From positions 248,001 to 312,000 of the forward strand of contig NZ_QQBJ01000001.1 in the NCBI RefSeq assembly GCF_003347205.1: 64,000 bases of DNA, written 5' to 3'. Under the pieces are notes generated by a model. The model was given only the letters and a program-made list of their open reading frames with translations. It had not been told where the DNA came from and did no database searches. Numbering within the stretch: the stretch's first letter is position 1; every line of letters begins with the position of its first letter. This DNA comes from Mycolicibacterium moriokaense (GTDB lineage: Bacteria; Actinomycetota; Actinomycetes; Mycobacteriales; Mycobacteriaceae). Position numbers and translations under genes: made by a program. This document shows, one piece after another, positions 7,827 to 17,233 of this stretch.

Positions 7827-8591
7827 ATGAGGAGTCGAGTCGACGCTGTGAAGCCGCTGCGTGGCATCGGCGACTTCTACGCAACCGCGCTGGACACTCT
7901 GATGCTCGTGCCCCGGCGCCCATTCGCGTGGCGGGAATTCCTCTATCAGAGTTGGTTCATCGCGCGGGTGTCGATCGTCCCCGCGCTCCTGCTGGCCGTT
8001 CCGTTCACGGTGTTGGCGGCCTTCACGCTGAACATTCTGCTGTTCGACTTCGGTGCCGCCGACTTCGCAGGCACCGGCGCGGGAATATCACTGGCACAGC
8101 TCGGGCCGATCGTCACCGTGCTCGTGGTGGCGGGCGCCGCCGCGACCGCGATCTGCGCCGATCTGGGCGCGCGCACGATTCGCGAGGAACTCGACGCCCT
8201 TCGGGTGCTCGGCATCAATCCGCTTCAGTCACTGGTTGTTCCGCGTGTGCTCGCCGGCGGTGTCGTCGCGATCCTGCTGTCGGCGATCGTCTCGCTTGCC
8301 ACACTCGTCGGCTCGTTCTTCTTCTCGGTGTACGTCCAGCACGTCACGCCGGGTGCCTTCGTCGCAGGCCTCACGCTGCTCACCGGTCTCACGGATGTGC
8401 TCGTATCGCTGATCAAGGCGGGCCTGTTCGGCCTGGCCGCCAGCATGATCGGTTGCTACAAGGGCATCTCGGTGGGTGGCGGTCCCGCGGGGGTCGGAAA
8501 CGCGGTGAACGAGACGGTGGTCTATTCGTTCGTTGCGCTCTACGTCATCAACCTTGTCGTCACCGCCGTGCAGTTCGGCGGTCCGCGATGA
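7827..8591 (+). CDS. yrbEA: YrbE/MlaE-family ABC permease, first Mce permease (YrbEA)
   Basis: The 254-residue integral membrane protein has about five hydrophobic helices and the MlaE-family coupling region DLGARTIREELDALRVLGI, which contacts the MceG/Mkl ATPase. The C-terminal GGGPAGVGNAVNETVV is also typical. YrbEA and YrbEB together form the inner-membrane channel of an Mce lipid importer, while MceA-F form the shuttle in the cell wall. ATG 7827 follows AAGGAG. The gene ends in ATGA overlap with yrbEB. No ATPase gene is near; in mycobacteria one MceG serves several Mce systems. Confidence 0.93.
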   Translation: MRSRVDAVKPLRGIGDFYATALDTLMLVPRRPFAWREFLYQSWFIARVSIVPALLLAVPFTVLAAFTLNILLFDFGAADFAGTGAGISLAQLGPIVTVLVVAGAAATAICADLGARTIREELDALRVLGINPLQSLVVPRVLAGGVVAILLSAIVSLATLVGSFFFSVYVQHVTPGAFVAGLTLLTGLTDVLVSLIKAGLFGLAASMIGCYKGISVGGGPAGVGNAVNETVVYSFVALYVINLVVTAVQFGGPR

Positions 8592-9442
8592 TCAGCAATG
8601 CGCCGAACACCGGCCTTGCCCGGGTGGGCAGGTACTTCGAACGCTGGTCGGCCGGCTGGGTGCGCATCGGGCGACAGACGCAGTTCTACGGGCACACGCT
8701 CCGATCGGTCGGTACGGCCTTCCTCAAGTATCGAGCCGAGATCGTCCGGTTGATCGCTCAGATGAGTTTGGGTACCGGAGCATTGGCGCTGATCGGCGGA
8801 ACGATCGTGGTCGTCGGCTTCCTGACCCTTTCCGCGGGCGCGCTGATCGCCGTGCAGGGATACAACCAGTTGGCCGGGATCGGTGTCGAGGCGCTGACCG
8901 GATTCATCTCCGCCTACGTCAACGTCCGCATCATCGCCCCGGTGACCGCCGGCATCGCGTTGGCCGCCACCATCGGCGCGGGCGCAACGGCACAGATAGG
9001 TGCGATGCGCATCTCGGAGGAGATCGACGCGCTCGAGGTGATGGGCATCAGGTCGGTCGCATATCTGGCCTCGACGCGCGTGTTCACCGGCGTCATCGTC
9101 GTCATTCCGCTTTACTGCATCGCGGTTCTCATGTCGTTCCTCGCGGCCCGGTTGGGGACCACCTTCGTCTACGGTCAGTCAACGGGTGTGTACGACCACT
9201 ACTTCAACACCTTCCTCATCCCGACCGACCTGTTGTGGTCGTTCGTGCAGGCGATCGCGATGGCGGTCGTCATCATGCTCGTACACACCTATTACGGCTA
9301 CACGGCGTCGGGAGGGCCTGCGGGCGTCGGCGAGGCGGTGGGCCGCGCGGTTCGCGCCTCGCTGGTCTCCGCGGTGACGGTGAGCCTGTTGGTCTCGCTG
9401 GCCGTCTACGGTCAGTCCGGCAGTTTCCACCTGGCCTCGTGA
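8588..9442 (+). CDS. yrbEB: YrbE/MlaE-family ABC permease, second Mce permease (YrbEB)
   Basis: The 284-residue partner permease has a hydrophilic N terminus of about 45 residues, then membrane helices. The MlaE coupling loop reads AQIGAMRISEEIDALEVMGI, and the C-terminal YTASGGPAGVGEAVGRAVR matches the family. It starts at ATG 8588, overlapping the yrbEA stop as ATGA, so translation is coupled and the two subunits would be made in equal amounts. Its own stop overlaps the mceA start as GTGA. Confidence 0.93.
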   Translation: MISNAPNTGLARVGRYFERWSAGWVRIGRQTQFYGHTLRSVGTAFLKYRAEIVRLIAQMSLGTGALALIGGTIVVVGFLTLSAGALIAVQGYNQLAGIGVEALTGFISAYVNVRIIAPVTAGIALAATIGAGATAQIGAMRISEEIDALEVMGIRSVAYLASTRVFTGVIVVIPLYCIAVLMSFLAARLGTTFVYGQSTGVYDHYFNTFLIPTDLLWSFVQAIAMAVVIMLVHTYYGYTASGGPAGVGEAVGRAVRASLVSAVTVSLLVSLAVYGQSGSFHLAS

Positions 9443-10878
9443 TCATGGAACCACGACCAGGCCAGCGCAGCCTCCACCCCGGCTGGTGGACGTTGATCCT
9501 GGTCACCGTGATCGCCGGGCTGGTGATGCTCACCGGGGCGCTGTACACCGGCAGCTTCCAGCGATACGTGCCCGTCACGTTGGCTTCCGACCGCGCAGGC
9601 CTGGTGATGGAGTCCGGCGCCAAGGTCATGATGAGCGGTGTCCAAGTGGGCCGAGTCGGCGCGATTTCGAGCACCCAGAATCCGGTGACGCTGCGGCTGG
9701 AGATAACACCGAGCGAGGTCGCCAACATCCCCGCCAACGTCTCCGCGCAGATCCGCGCGACCACCGCGTTCGGCGCGAAGTACGTCGATCTCATCTACCC
9801 GGATCATCCGCTCTCCCAGCGGTTGTCGGCGGGCGCGGTGCTGAAGTCGCAGAATGTCACCACGGAGGTCAACACGGTCTTCGAGAACCTGGTGAACCTG
9901 CTGCACCAGATCGACCCGGCCAAGCTCAACGCCGTGCTCTCGGCCCTCGCGGACGGATTCCGCGGCGAGGGCGATCGGATCGGTCAGTCCATCACCGATG
10001 CCAACCAGGTGCTCGAGGCCCTCAACCCGCGCAGCGAGCTGATCGGCGAAAACTGGCGCAAGTTCCGCCGCTTCAACGACGCCTATTCGGCGTCAGCTCA
10101 GGACATCCTGGCGGTCCTCGATGCGGCCAGCACGACGAGTGAAACGGTCAGCAGGCAGCGCACATCATTGGACACGCTGCTGCTCAACACAATCGGATTC
10201 GCCGACGCCGGCTCGAATCTCCTTGGCACCAACCAGCAGAATCTCATCGACGGCATCAACACCGCTGCGCCGACGACAGCGCTGCTGCGCACCTACGACC
10301 CCACCTACACGTGCACGCTGCAGGGCGCCCAGTGGTGGCTGGACAACGGTGCGCGCGACGCCATCGGCGGCAACGGGCGCACCTATGTCGCCGATGCCGC
10401 GATTCTGCTCGGCGACGATCCCTACGTCTATCCCGACAATCTGCCGATCGTCGCCGCCAAGGGCGGGCCGGACGGCAAGCCGAGTTGCGGATCGCTGCCG
10501 GACGCGACCAAGGCATTTCCCATCCGGCAGCTCGTCACCAACACCGGATGGGGCACCGGTGTCGACATCCGACCCAACCCCGGCATCGGTCATCCCTGCT
10601 ACGCGAACTACCTTCCGGTCACCCGGGCGGTGCCGGAACCGCCGAGCATCCGCCAATGCCTGCCCGGTCCCGCACCGGGACCTGTGCCCTATCCCGGAGC
10701 ACCGCCGTACGGAGCGCCGCTGTACGGGCCCGGCGGCCAACCGTTGTGGCCCGGCATACCGGCCCCACCGGCCCCACCACCGGTCCCCGTCGAGGGCACG
10801 CCCGTCGCCCCGGGCACCATGGCGCCCTCACCGCCGGCGGTCCTCGGTGCGCCGCCACCACCCGCCCCCGTTCCGTGA
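9439..10878 (+). CDS. mceA: Mce family protein MceA
   Basis: The protein has 479 residues. One N-terminal membrane anchor (about residues 15-38) is followed by the MCE/MlaD domain (about 45-125, with VMMSGVQVGRVGAI and FGAKYVDLIYP). A long helical region follows, then a C-terminal region with paired cysteines (YTCTLQGAQWW, PSCGSLP, PCYANY, QCLPG) and a proline-rich tail of about 65 residues. The Cys-containing part is the Mce/cholesterol-uptake domain common to MceA proteins. It would form part of the hexameric MceA-F conduit for a hydrophobic substrate. GTG 9439 overlaps the yrbEB stop (GTGA); ATG 9445 two codons later is the alternative start. Confidence 0.93.
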   Translation: MIMEPRPGQRSLHPGWWTLILVTVIAGLVMLTGALYTGSFQRYVPVTLASDRAGLVMESGAKVMMSGVQVGRVGAISSTQNPVTLRLEITPSEVANIPANVSAQIRATTAFGAKYVDLIYPDHPLSQRLSAGAVLKSQNVTTEVNTVFENLVNLLHQIDPAKLNAVLSALADGFRGEGDRIGQSITDANQVLEALNPRSELIGENWRKFRRFNDAYSASAQDILAVLDAASTTSETVSRQRTSLDTLLLNTIGFADAGSNLLGTNQQNLIDGINTAAPTTALLRTYDPTYTCTLQGAQWWLDNGARDAIGGNGRTYVADAAILLGDDPYVYPDNLPIVAAKGGPDGKPSCGSLPDATKAFPIRQLVTNTGWGTGVDIRPNPGIGHPCYANYLPVTRAVPEPPSIRQCLPGPAPGPVPYPGAPPYGAPLYGPGGQPLWPGIPAPPAPPPVPVEGTPVAPGTMAPSPPAVLGAPPPPAPVP

Positions 10879-10920
10879 CCACGGCAATCGGTACGCAGCA
10901 ATCGGAGAAGGAACACAGAC

Positions 10921-11949
10921 GTGAGAACTGGACTTCGTGGCGTCGTGCTACGCCTGACGGTCTTCGTCGTCGTTTGCACGGCAGGAATTTTCGCGCTCCT
11001 TGCCATCTTTGCGCAGCTGCGCTTTCAACAGGATCGCGTCTACCGGGCCATGTTCAGCAACGTCAGCGGACTGGCCAAGGGAAACTTCGTCCGAATCGCA
11101 GGAGTGGAAGTCGGCAAGGTCAAGGACATCGTTCTGGCCCCGGACACCACGGTCAGTGTCGAGTTCTCCGCCGACCCCTCGGTGGTGCTGACCGAGGGGA
11201 GCCGGGCGGTGATCCGATACGACAACCTCATCGGCGGTCGCTATCTGGCGCTCGAGGATGGACCGGGTTCGGCGCGGGTTCTGCAGCCCGGAGCCACCAT
11301 CCCCCTCGCCCAAACTGCGCCTGCGCTTGATCTCGATGCGCTCACCGGCGGCTTTCGGCCGCTCTTCAGAGCCCTTGATCCGGACCAGGTCAACGCCCTT
11401 ACCCGACAGCTGATCTCGGCGTTTCAAGGCCAGGGTGACACCATCAGTTCGTTCCTGGCGCAGACGGCCGCTGTCACCAGCACGCTCGCGGACCGCGACG
11501 AATTGATCGGTCAGGTGGTCAACAACCTCAACGTCGTGCTGGCCTCCCTCGGCGAACAAAGTGGCCAGCTCGACAAGTCGGTGACGTCGCTGGCCGAACT
11601 GGTCAAAGAGCTGTCGGACCGGCGCACCGACATCAGCGCGGGGCTGGCCTACACGAACAACGCCGCCGGAAGTATCGCGGAGCTGCTCGCCGAGGCCCGC
11701 CCGCCATCCAAAGATTTTGTGGCACAGACGGACCGCGCCGCAGCCGCCGTGATGGCCGATCACGACTATTTCGACAAGATCCTCAACGAGTTGCCCGACA
11801 AGTATCGACTGCTGGGCCGCCAGGGCCTCTATGGCGACTACTTCAGCTTCTACCTGTGCGATGCCGTGCTGAAGCTGAACGGGAAGGGCGGACAGCCGGT
11901 CTATGTCAAGGTCGCCGGGCAGGACACGGGAAGGTGCGCACCCAAATGA
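10921..11949 (+). CDS. mceB: Mce family protein MceB
   Basis: The 342-residue protein has an N-terminal membrane anchor (VLRLTVFVVVCTAGIFALLA), an MCE domain around residues 38-115 (FVRIAGVEVGKVKDI, RAVIRYDNLIGGRYL) and a helical region. It ends in a compact domain with a Cys pair (FYLCDAVL, GRCAPK), as other MceB proteins do. GTG 10921 has GAAGGA upstream. The 42-bp gap after mceA is the largest within the operon. The stop overlaps mceC as ATGA. Confidence 0.92.
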   Translation: MRTGLRGVVLRLTVFVVVCTAGIFALLAIFAQLRFQQDRVYRAMFSNVSGLAKGNFVRIAGVEVGKVKDIVLAPDTTVSVEFSADPSVVLTEGSRAVIRYDNLIGGRYLALEDGPGSARVLQPGATIPLAQTAPALDLDALTGGFRPLFRALDPDQVNALTRQLISAFQGQGDTISSFLAQTAAVTSTLADRDELIGQVVNNLNVVLASLGEQSGQLDKSVTSLAELVKELSDRRTDISAGLAYTNNAAGSIAELLAEARPPSKDFVAQTDRAAAAVMADHDYFDKILNELPDKYRLLGRQGLYGDYFSFYLCDAVLKLNGKGGQPVYVKVAGQDTGRCAPK

Positions 11950-13271
11950 GGCCTTTCGTCGAACGCAACCCCGTCACCGTCGGGGCGGTCGGGGTGGCTC
12001 TGACCGGTGCGACGGTGTTGGCCGTCCTCAACTTCGGCCACCTGCCGTTCCTCAACTCGGGGACGAAGTACTCGGCGTATTTCGCGGAGGCGGCAGGCCT
12101 CACCTCCGGCGCCGCGGTGCAGGTGTCCGGATACCAGGTCGGCAGCGTCACCGATGTCGCCCTCGACGGTGCTCGGGTGGTGGTGACATTCAAGATCGAC
12201 CAGGACGTGCACCTGGGCAAGCAGACCGAGGCGGCGATCAGGACCAAGAGCCTGCTCGGCGCCAAGATACTCGACGTCTCACCCCGCGGCGACGGTAGCC
12301 TGTCCGGCCCGATCCCGCTGGAGCGCACCACATCTCCGTATCAGCTCGGCGACACGCTCGGTGACCTTGCCACGACGATCGACCAGATAGACACCGGCCA
12401 GCTCTCCGAATCGCTGACCACGCTGGCGCAGACGTTCTCCTCGACGCCGCCCGAACTCCAGGTCGCGGTGACGAGCCTGTCGCGGTTCTCTCAGTCCCTG
12501 GACACCAGGGACAAACAGTTGCGCAACCTGCTGGAGAACGCGCACAAGGCCACCAAGGTGCTCGCCGATCGAAGCGGGCAGGTGGTCGGGCTGATCTCCG
12601 ACTCGAACGCACTGCTCGCCCAGCTTCGAACGGAGAGCAGCGCGCTGGACACGATCGCGGGCAACATCACCGCGCTGTCCAAGCAACTATCGGGCTTCGT
12701 CGAAGACAACCGCGCACAGCTCAAACCGGCGCTGGAAAAGCTCAACGGGGTGCTCACGACGGTCGCCAACCGCAAGGAACGCGTGCAGGATTCGATCCAC
12801 CGCCTCAATGCCTTCGCGATGTCGCTGGGAGAGTCGGTGTCGTCGGGCCCCTTCTTCAACGCCTACGTCGCCAACCTGCTGCCGGGCCAGTTCCTGCAGC
12901 CGTTCATCGATGCCGCGTTCTCGGACCTGGGCCTCGACCCCAACGTGAAACTGCCCTCGGAGTTGGTCGATCCGCAGGTGGGTCAACCGGGTACGCCCGC
13001 GCTGCCGGTGCCCTATCCGCGCACGGGTCAGGGCGGTGAACCGCGGTTGACCCTGCCCGATGCGATCACCGGCAACCCCGGCGACGCGCGTTACCCGTAT
13101 CGCGAACCGCCGCCTGCGCCGCCGCCGGGCGGCCCGCCGCCGGGCCCGCCGGCAGTGGTCGAGATGCCCGGGGCCGAACCGCCTGCCCCCACCCCGTCTC
13201 CGGTGTATGAGCCCGCTCCCGGCGAGGTGCCCAGTTCAACGGAGCCAAGTTCGACGGAGGCCGCGCCGTGA
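11946..13271 (+). CDS. mceC: Mce family protein MceC
   Basis: The 441-residue protein has a short anchor (VGAVGVALTGATVLAVLNFG), an MCE domain at about 40-115 (GAAVQVSGYQVGSVTDV, RTKSLLGAKILDV) and long amphipathic helices (about 130-310). It ends in a strongly proline-rich tail of about 75 residues (PPPAPPPGGPPPGPPAV and similar). Such a tail could span the peptidoglycan or arabinogalactan layer. ATG 11946 overlaps the mceB stop, and the 3' end overlaps mceD as GTGA. Confidence 0.92.
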   Translation: MRPFVERNPVTVGAVGVALTGATVLAVLNFGHLPFLNSGTKYSAYFAEAAGLTSGAAVQVSGYQVGSVTDVALDGARVVVTFKIDQDVHLGKQTEAAIRTKSLLGAKILDVSPRGDGSLSGPIPLERTTSPYQLGDTLGDLATTIDQIDTGQLSESLTTLAQTFSSTPPELQVAVTSLSRFSQSLDTRDKQLRNLLENAHKATKVLADRSGQVVGLISDSNALLAQLRTESSALDTIAGNITALSKQLSGFVEDNRAQLKPALEKLNGVLTTVANRKERVQDSIHRLNAFAMSLGESVSSGPFFNAYVANLLPGQFLQPFIDAAFSDLGLDPNVKLPSELVDPQVGQPGTPALPVPYPRTGQGGEPRLTLPDAITGNPGDARYPYREPPPAPPPGGPPPGPPAVVEMPGAEPPAPTPSPVYEPAPGEVPSSTEPSSTEAAP

Positions 13272-14632
13272 CGATCAAGCGCGCCAGCAGAATTGGGTTG
13301 ACGGTGCTGCTCGTGGCGATATTGGCCGCGGGGGTGGGTGCGGTCCTGGGAGCGGGGTCGGCGGTGGGTCGCACGACGATGACCGCCTACTTCGCGAACA
13401 GCAACGGGATCTATCCCGGTGACGAGGTCCGCATTCTCGGTGTTCCCGTCGGACAGATCGCGTCGATCGAACCGCAGCCGCAGCGAGCCAAGATCACCTT
13501 CTGGGTCGATGACAAGTACCAGGTCCCGGCCGACGTGAGCGCCGTCATTCTCTCGCCGTCACTGGTCACGGCGCGGGCCATCCAACTGACTCCGGCCTAC
13601 ACCCAGGGTCCCGTACTGGCGAACAACGCCGTGATCCCGCAGAGCCGGACTGCGGTGCCGGTCGAATGGGACCAATTGCGAACGCAGTTGGACAAGCTGA
13701 GCCAGACGCTGCAACCGACCGAGCCCGGCGGCGTGTCCACTCTCGGTGCGTTCGTCACCACCGTGGCCGACAACCTGCGCGGCCAGGGCGACAACATCCA
13801 CGACACCGTCGTGCATCTGTCGCAGGCCCTGTCGATCCTGGGGGATCACTCCGACGACGTCTTCGGAACGGTGAAAAGCCTTGCGGTGCTGGTGTCGGCG
13901 CTGCACGACAGCGCATCGCTGACGGCGGACCTCAACCGCAACCTGGCCGCCGTCACCGCGCTGCTGGCCGACGACCCTGACGAGGTGGGGCGGGCGGTAG
14001 CGGCGCTGCAGGCGGCGGCCACCGACGTCAGCGGATTCGTCGCGGAGAACCGCGACGCGCTCGGCGTCACGTCCGACAAGCTCGCCGAAGTGGCCGCGGC
14101 GCTGGGGGCCAGCATCGACGACATCAAGCAGGCACTGCATCTGTTGCCCAGCACGATTGCCAACTACGTGAACATCTATCAACCGGCGCAGGGCGCGGTG
14201 ACCGGCATCTTGGCGGGAACGAACTTCAGCAACCCGATCAACTTCATCTGCGGTGCCATCCAGGCCGCCTCGCGCAAGGGCGCCGAGCAGTCGGCGAAGC
14301 TCTGCGCGCAGTACCTGGCGCCGATCGTCAAGAATCGTCAGTACAACTTCCTTCTTCCCTTGGGCTTCAGCGCCTTGGTCGGTGCTCAGGCGCGACCGAA
14401 TGAGGTGACCTACAGCGAGGACTGGCTGCGCCCCGACTACATCCCGCCCGACCCGGCCGCCGCTGCGGCGCCCCCCGATACGGCCGGGGTCGCGCCGACC
14501 AACACCCCGCATGGCGCGCCCCCGGCTCCCACCCCCGATGCGGCGCCGCCCGCTGACGTACCGGATCCGGTCGCCACCGACCCGTCGGCCGGGCTGGCCG
14601 GGATCATGGCACCGGACGGCGGGACGCCATGA
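13268..14632 (+). CDS. mceD: Mce family protein MceD
   Basis: The 454-residue protein has an anchor (about 8-30), then an MCE domain with YPGDEVRILGVPVGQI and a helical domain. Near residue 315-345 are two cysteines (NFICGAIQAA, KLCAQYLAP), as is usual in MceD. The last about 65 residues are rich in Pro and Ala. GTG 13268 overlaps the mceC stop, and the gene ends in ATGA overlap with mceE. It is one of six paralogous subunits of the importer. Confidence 0.92.
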   Translation: MTIKRASRIGLTVLLVAILAAGVGAVLGAGSAVGRTTMTAYFANSNGIYPGDEVRILGVPVGQIASIEPQPQRAKITFWVDDKYQVPADVSAVILSPSLVTARAIQLTPAYTQGPVLANNAVIPQSRTAVPVEWDQLRTQLDKLSQTLQPTEPGGVSTLGAFVTTVADNLRGQGDNIHDTVVHLSQALSILGDHSDDVFGTVKSLAVLVSALHDSASLTADLNRNLAAVTALLADDPDEVGRAVAALQAAATDVSGFVAENRDALGVTSDKLAEVAAALGASIDDIKQALHLLPSTIANYVNIYQPAQGAVTGILAGTNFSNPINFICGAIQAASRKGAEQSAKLCAQYLAPIVKNRQYNFLLPLGFSALVGAQARPNEVTYSEDWLRPDYIPPDPAAAAAPPDTAGVAPTNTPHGAPPAPTPDAAPPADVPDPVATDPSAGLAGIMAPDGGTP

Positions 14633-15768
14633 GGACCGTGATGGTGCGCAGCTTTCTGGCTGCCGTGTGCGTGCTGATCGTCGGCGCGGGTGTCAGCGGA
14701 TGTGGCTGGAAAGGCTTGAATTCGCTGCCGCTTCCCGGCACCAGGGGCGGCGGTCCCGGCTCTTACATCGTCACCGCCCAGATGCCCGACGTCAGCAACA
14801 TCCAACCGAATTCCCGTGTCCGGGTCGGCGACATCAATGTCGGTACGGTGACCAAGATCGAGCGGCAGGATTGGCATGCCCTGCTGACCATGCGGATCGA
14901 CGGCGACATCCACCTGCCTGCAAACGTCACCGCGAAGATCGGACAGACCAGCCTGTTCGGCTCGCTCCACATCGAACTGGCACCGCCCACCGGTGTCCCC
15001 GCGCAGGGGCGGCTTCACGACGGATCGCAGATTCCGCTGTCACACGCCGGCGCCTACCCGAGTACCGAGCAGACGTTGGCCGCGGTGTCATTGCTGCTCA
15101 ATGGTGGCGGTGTGGGGCACCTGCAAGAGATCGTCAGCACCCTGAGCACCGCGCTGCGCGGCCGCGAACAGGACTTGCGAAGCCTCATCGGGCAATTGGA
15201 CACGTTTTTGACCAACGTCAACGCCCAGACGGCCGACATCATCGACGCCACCGACAGCCTCAACCGGTTGGCGGGGCAGTTCGCCGCGGGCAAACCGGTT
15301 CTCGACCGTGCGGTGGCGACGATCCCGGACGCTCTGTCGGTGCTCAGGGACGAGCGCACCAAACTCGCCGATGCGATGACCAAAGTCGGCCAGTTCAGCG
15401 CGTTGGCGTCGAACTCGGTCAACCAGACGAGGGACAACCTGGTCGGAGAACTCAAGGACATCGCCCCCGTGGTGAAGTCACTGGCCGATGCGGGCCCGGC
15501 CCTGACGCGGTCGCTCGGCGTGATCTCGACGTACCCGTTCCCGTTCGACACACTGGACAACTGGTTCCGCGGTGATTACGGAAACCTCACGGCGATCATC
15601 GATCTCACGCTGAGCCGGCTGGACGCCGCGTTGTTCACCGGCACCCGGTTCGAAGGTGCGCTCACCGAGTTGGAGATGCAGTGGGGACGCACCATCGGCC
15701 AGATGCCCAGCCCCTACACGTCGGCGAACCCGTTGGTGGCGCCCTATCACCTCGATCGGGGTCCGTGA
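14629..15768 (+). CDS. mceE: Mce family lipoprotein MceE (LprK-type)
   Basis: The 379-residue protein carries a lipoprotein signal peptide with Cys25 (VGAGVSGC) as the probable lipidation site, unlike the uncleaved anchors of the other Mce subunits. The MCE domain follows (VRVGDINVGTVTKI, TSLFGSLHIELAPP), then a helical region. The MceE subunit is the lipidated one in all mce operons, so operon position 5 fits. ATG 14629 overlaps the mceD stop; mceF begins one base after its stop. Confidence 0.93.
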   Translation: MRTVMVRSFLAAVCVLIVGAGVSGCGWKGLNSLPLPGTRGGGPGSYIVTAQMPDVSNIQPNSRVRVGDINVGTVTKIERQDWHALLTMRIDGDIHLPANVTAKIGQTSLFGSLHIELAPPTGVPAQGRLHDGSQIPLSHAGAYPSTEQTLAAVSLLLNGGGVGHLQEIVSTLSTALRGREQDLRSLIGQLDTFLTNVNAQTADIIDATDSLNRLAGQFAAGKPVLDRAVATIPDALSVLRDERTKLADAMTKVGQFSALASNSVNQTRDNLVGELKDIAPVVKSLADAGPALTRSLGVISTYPFPFDTLDNWFRGDYGNLTAIIDLTLSRLDAALFTGTRFEGALTELEMQWGRTIGQMPSPYTSANPLVAPYHLDRGP

Positions 15769-15769
15769 C

Positions 15770-17233
15770 ATGCGGGTGAGCAGACGCATCGGCATCCAGC
15801 TGGTCGCCTTCTCGGTGATTTCGGTGATCGCGCTCGCGGTCATGGCGTTCGGCTACGTGCGGGTGCCGCAGATGTTGGGCTTCGGCCACTACACCGTCAC
15901 CATGGAACTACCTACGGCCGGCGGGTTGTACCCCTCGGGCAACGTGACCTATCGGGGCACCCAGGTGGGAAAGGTGACATCGGTTGCGCTGGAGGCCGAC
16001 GGCCGCGTGCGGGCACGGCTTTCACTCGATTCGAGCATCCCCATCCCGTCGAACACCCGCGCGGAGGTGCACAGCCAGTCGGCCGTCGGCGAACAATACG
16101 TCGCGCTGCTGCCCAACGACGACACCTCACCGCCGTTGAAGAACGGCGACGTGCTGCCCCTGAGCCAGACGTCGGTGCCGCCGCCGGTGGACACCCTGTT
16201 GGACGCGGCCAATCGGGGGCTGCAGGCGATCCCGCATGACGACCTCAGGACAGCCGTCGACGAGTCCTATGCCGCGGTGGGCGGTCTGGGCCAGGACCTG
16301 TCGCGCATCGTCAGGGGCTCGACGACCTTGGCCATCGATGCGCGGGCCAATCTGGACTCGTTGACCACGTTGGTCGACGAGTCGGGTCCGCTGCTGGACG
16401 CCCAGGTGGACACCGCCGATGACATCCACGCCTGGGCTGCGAACTTGAGAACGATCACCGGCCAGTTGCGCGACCAGAACGACTCGGTGGCAGGAGTTTT
16501 CGAGCATGGCGGCTCGGCGGCCGACGAGGCGCGTCAGCTGATCGACCGCGTGCAGCCGACACTGCCGGTGATCCTGGCGAACCTGGTGAGTATCGGCCAG
16601 GTCGCGGTCACTTACCACAACGGCATCGAGCAGTTGCTGGTGTTGGTGCCTCAGGGCGTCTCGATGGCGCAGGGCGGCGTCGTGGCGAACCACAACAGCA
16701 AGCAGGACTACAAGGGCAGCTACCTCGACTTCAACCTCAACATCAACCTGCCGCCGCCGTGCACCACGGGCTTCCTGCCCGCGTCGCAACGGCGAACACC
16801 CGCTCAGGTCGACGCTCCGGATCGGCCCGATGGCGACTTGTATTGCCGGATACCGCAAGATGCACCCCAGCAGAATGTCCGCGGTGCCCGCAACATTCCC
16901 TGCGAGACGCGTCCGGGCAAGCGGGCGCCGACCGTGAAAATGTGCGAGAGCGACCAGCAGTACGTGCCCCTCAACGACGGTATGAACTGGAAGGGCGATC
17001 CGAACGCGACGCTGTCCGGCCAGGGCATCCCGCAACTGCCTCCGGACGAGACACCGCAAGCGCCGGCACCCCCCGCGTCGCCCCCGTCGGTGCCTGCCTT
17101 GGCGGTCGCCCCGTACGACCCGGCGACGGGCACCTACGTCGGACCGGACGGTCAGGTGTACACGCAGAGCGAACTGGCTCAAGACGGCCAGAAGGAGAAG
17201 TCATGGCAGCAGATGCTGGTCCCGCAAAACTAG
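15770..17233 (+). CDS. mceF: Mce family protein MceF
   Basis: The 487-residue protein has an anchor (QLVAFSVISVIALAVMAFGY) and an MCE domain (YPSGNVTYRGTQVGKVTSV, SAVGEQYVALLP). The helical domain carries a C-terminal four-Cys segment (PPPCTTGFLP, GDLYCRIP, NIPCETRPG, VKMCES), typical of MceF. A Pro-rich stretch and YVGPDGQVY close the protein, also as in other MceF proteins. ATG 15770 follows the mceE stop. Its last 31 bases overlap the next gene in a different frame. Confidence 0.92.
   Translation: MRVSRRIGIQLVAFSVISVIALAVMAFGYVRVPQMLGFGHYTVTMELPTAGGLYPSGNVTYRGTQVGKVTSVALEADGRVRARLSLDSSIPIPSNTRAEVHSQSAVGEQYVALLPNDDTSPPLKNGDVLPLSQTSVPPPVDTLLDAANRGLQAIPHDDLRTAVDESYAAVGGLGQDLSRIVRGSTTLAIDARANLDSLTTLVDESGPLLDAQVDTADDIHAWAANLRTITGQLRDQNDSVAGVFEHGGSAADEARQLIDRVQPTLPVILANLVSIGQVAVTYHNGIEQLLVLVPQGVSMAQGGVVANHNSKQDYKGSYLDFNLNINLPPPCTTGFLPASQRRTPAQVDAPDRPDGDLYCRIPQDAPQQNVRGARNIPCETRPGKRAPTVKMCESDQQYVPLNDGMNWKGDPNATLSGQGIPQLPPDETPQAPAPPASPPSVPALAVAPYDPATGTYVGPDGQVYTQSELAQDGQKEKSWQQMLVPQN

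Noticed and set aside
13105-13260. Repetitive CCG-rich stretch at the mceC end as a DNA repeat or CRISPR-like element
   Set aside because: It is in frame coding for a Pro-rich tail, with no regular spacer structure.
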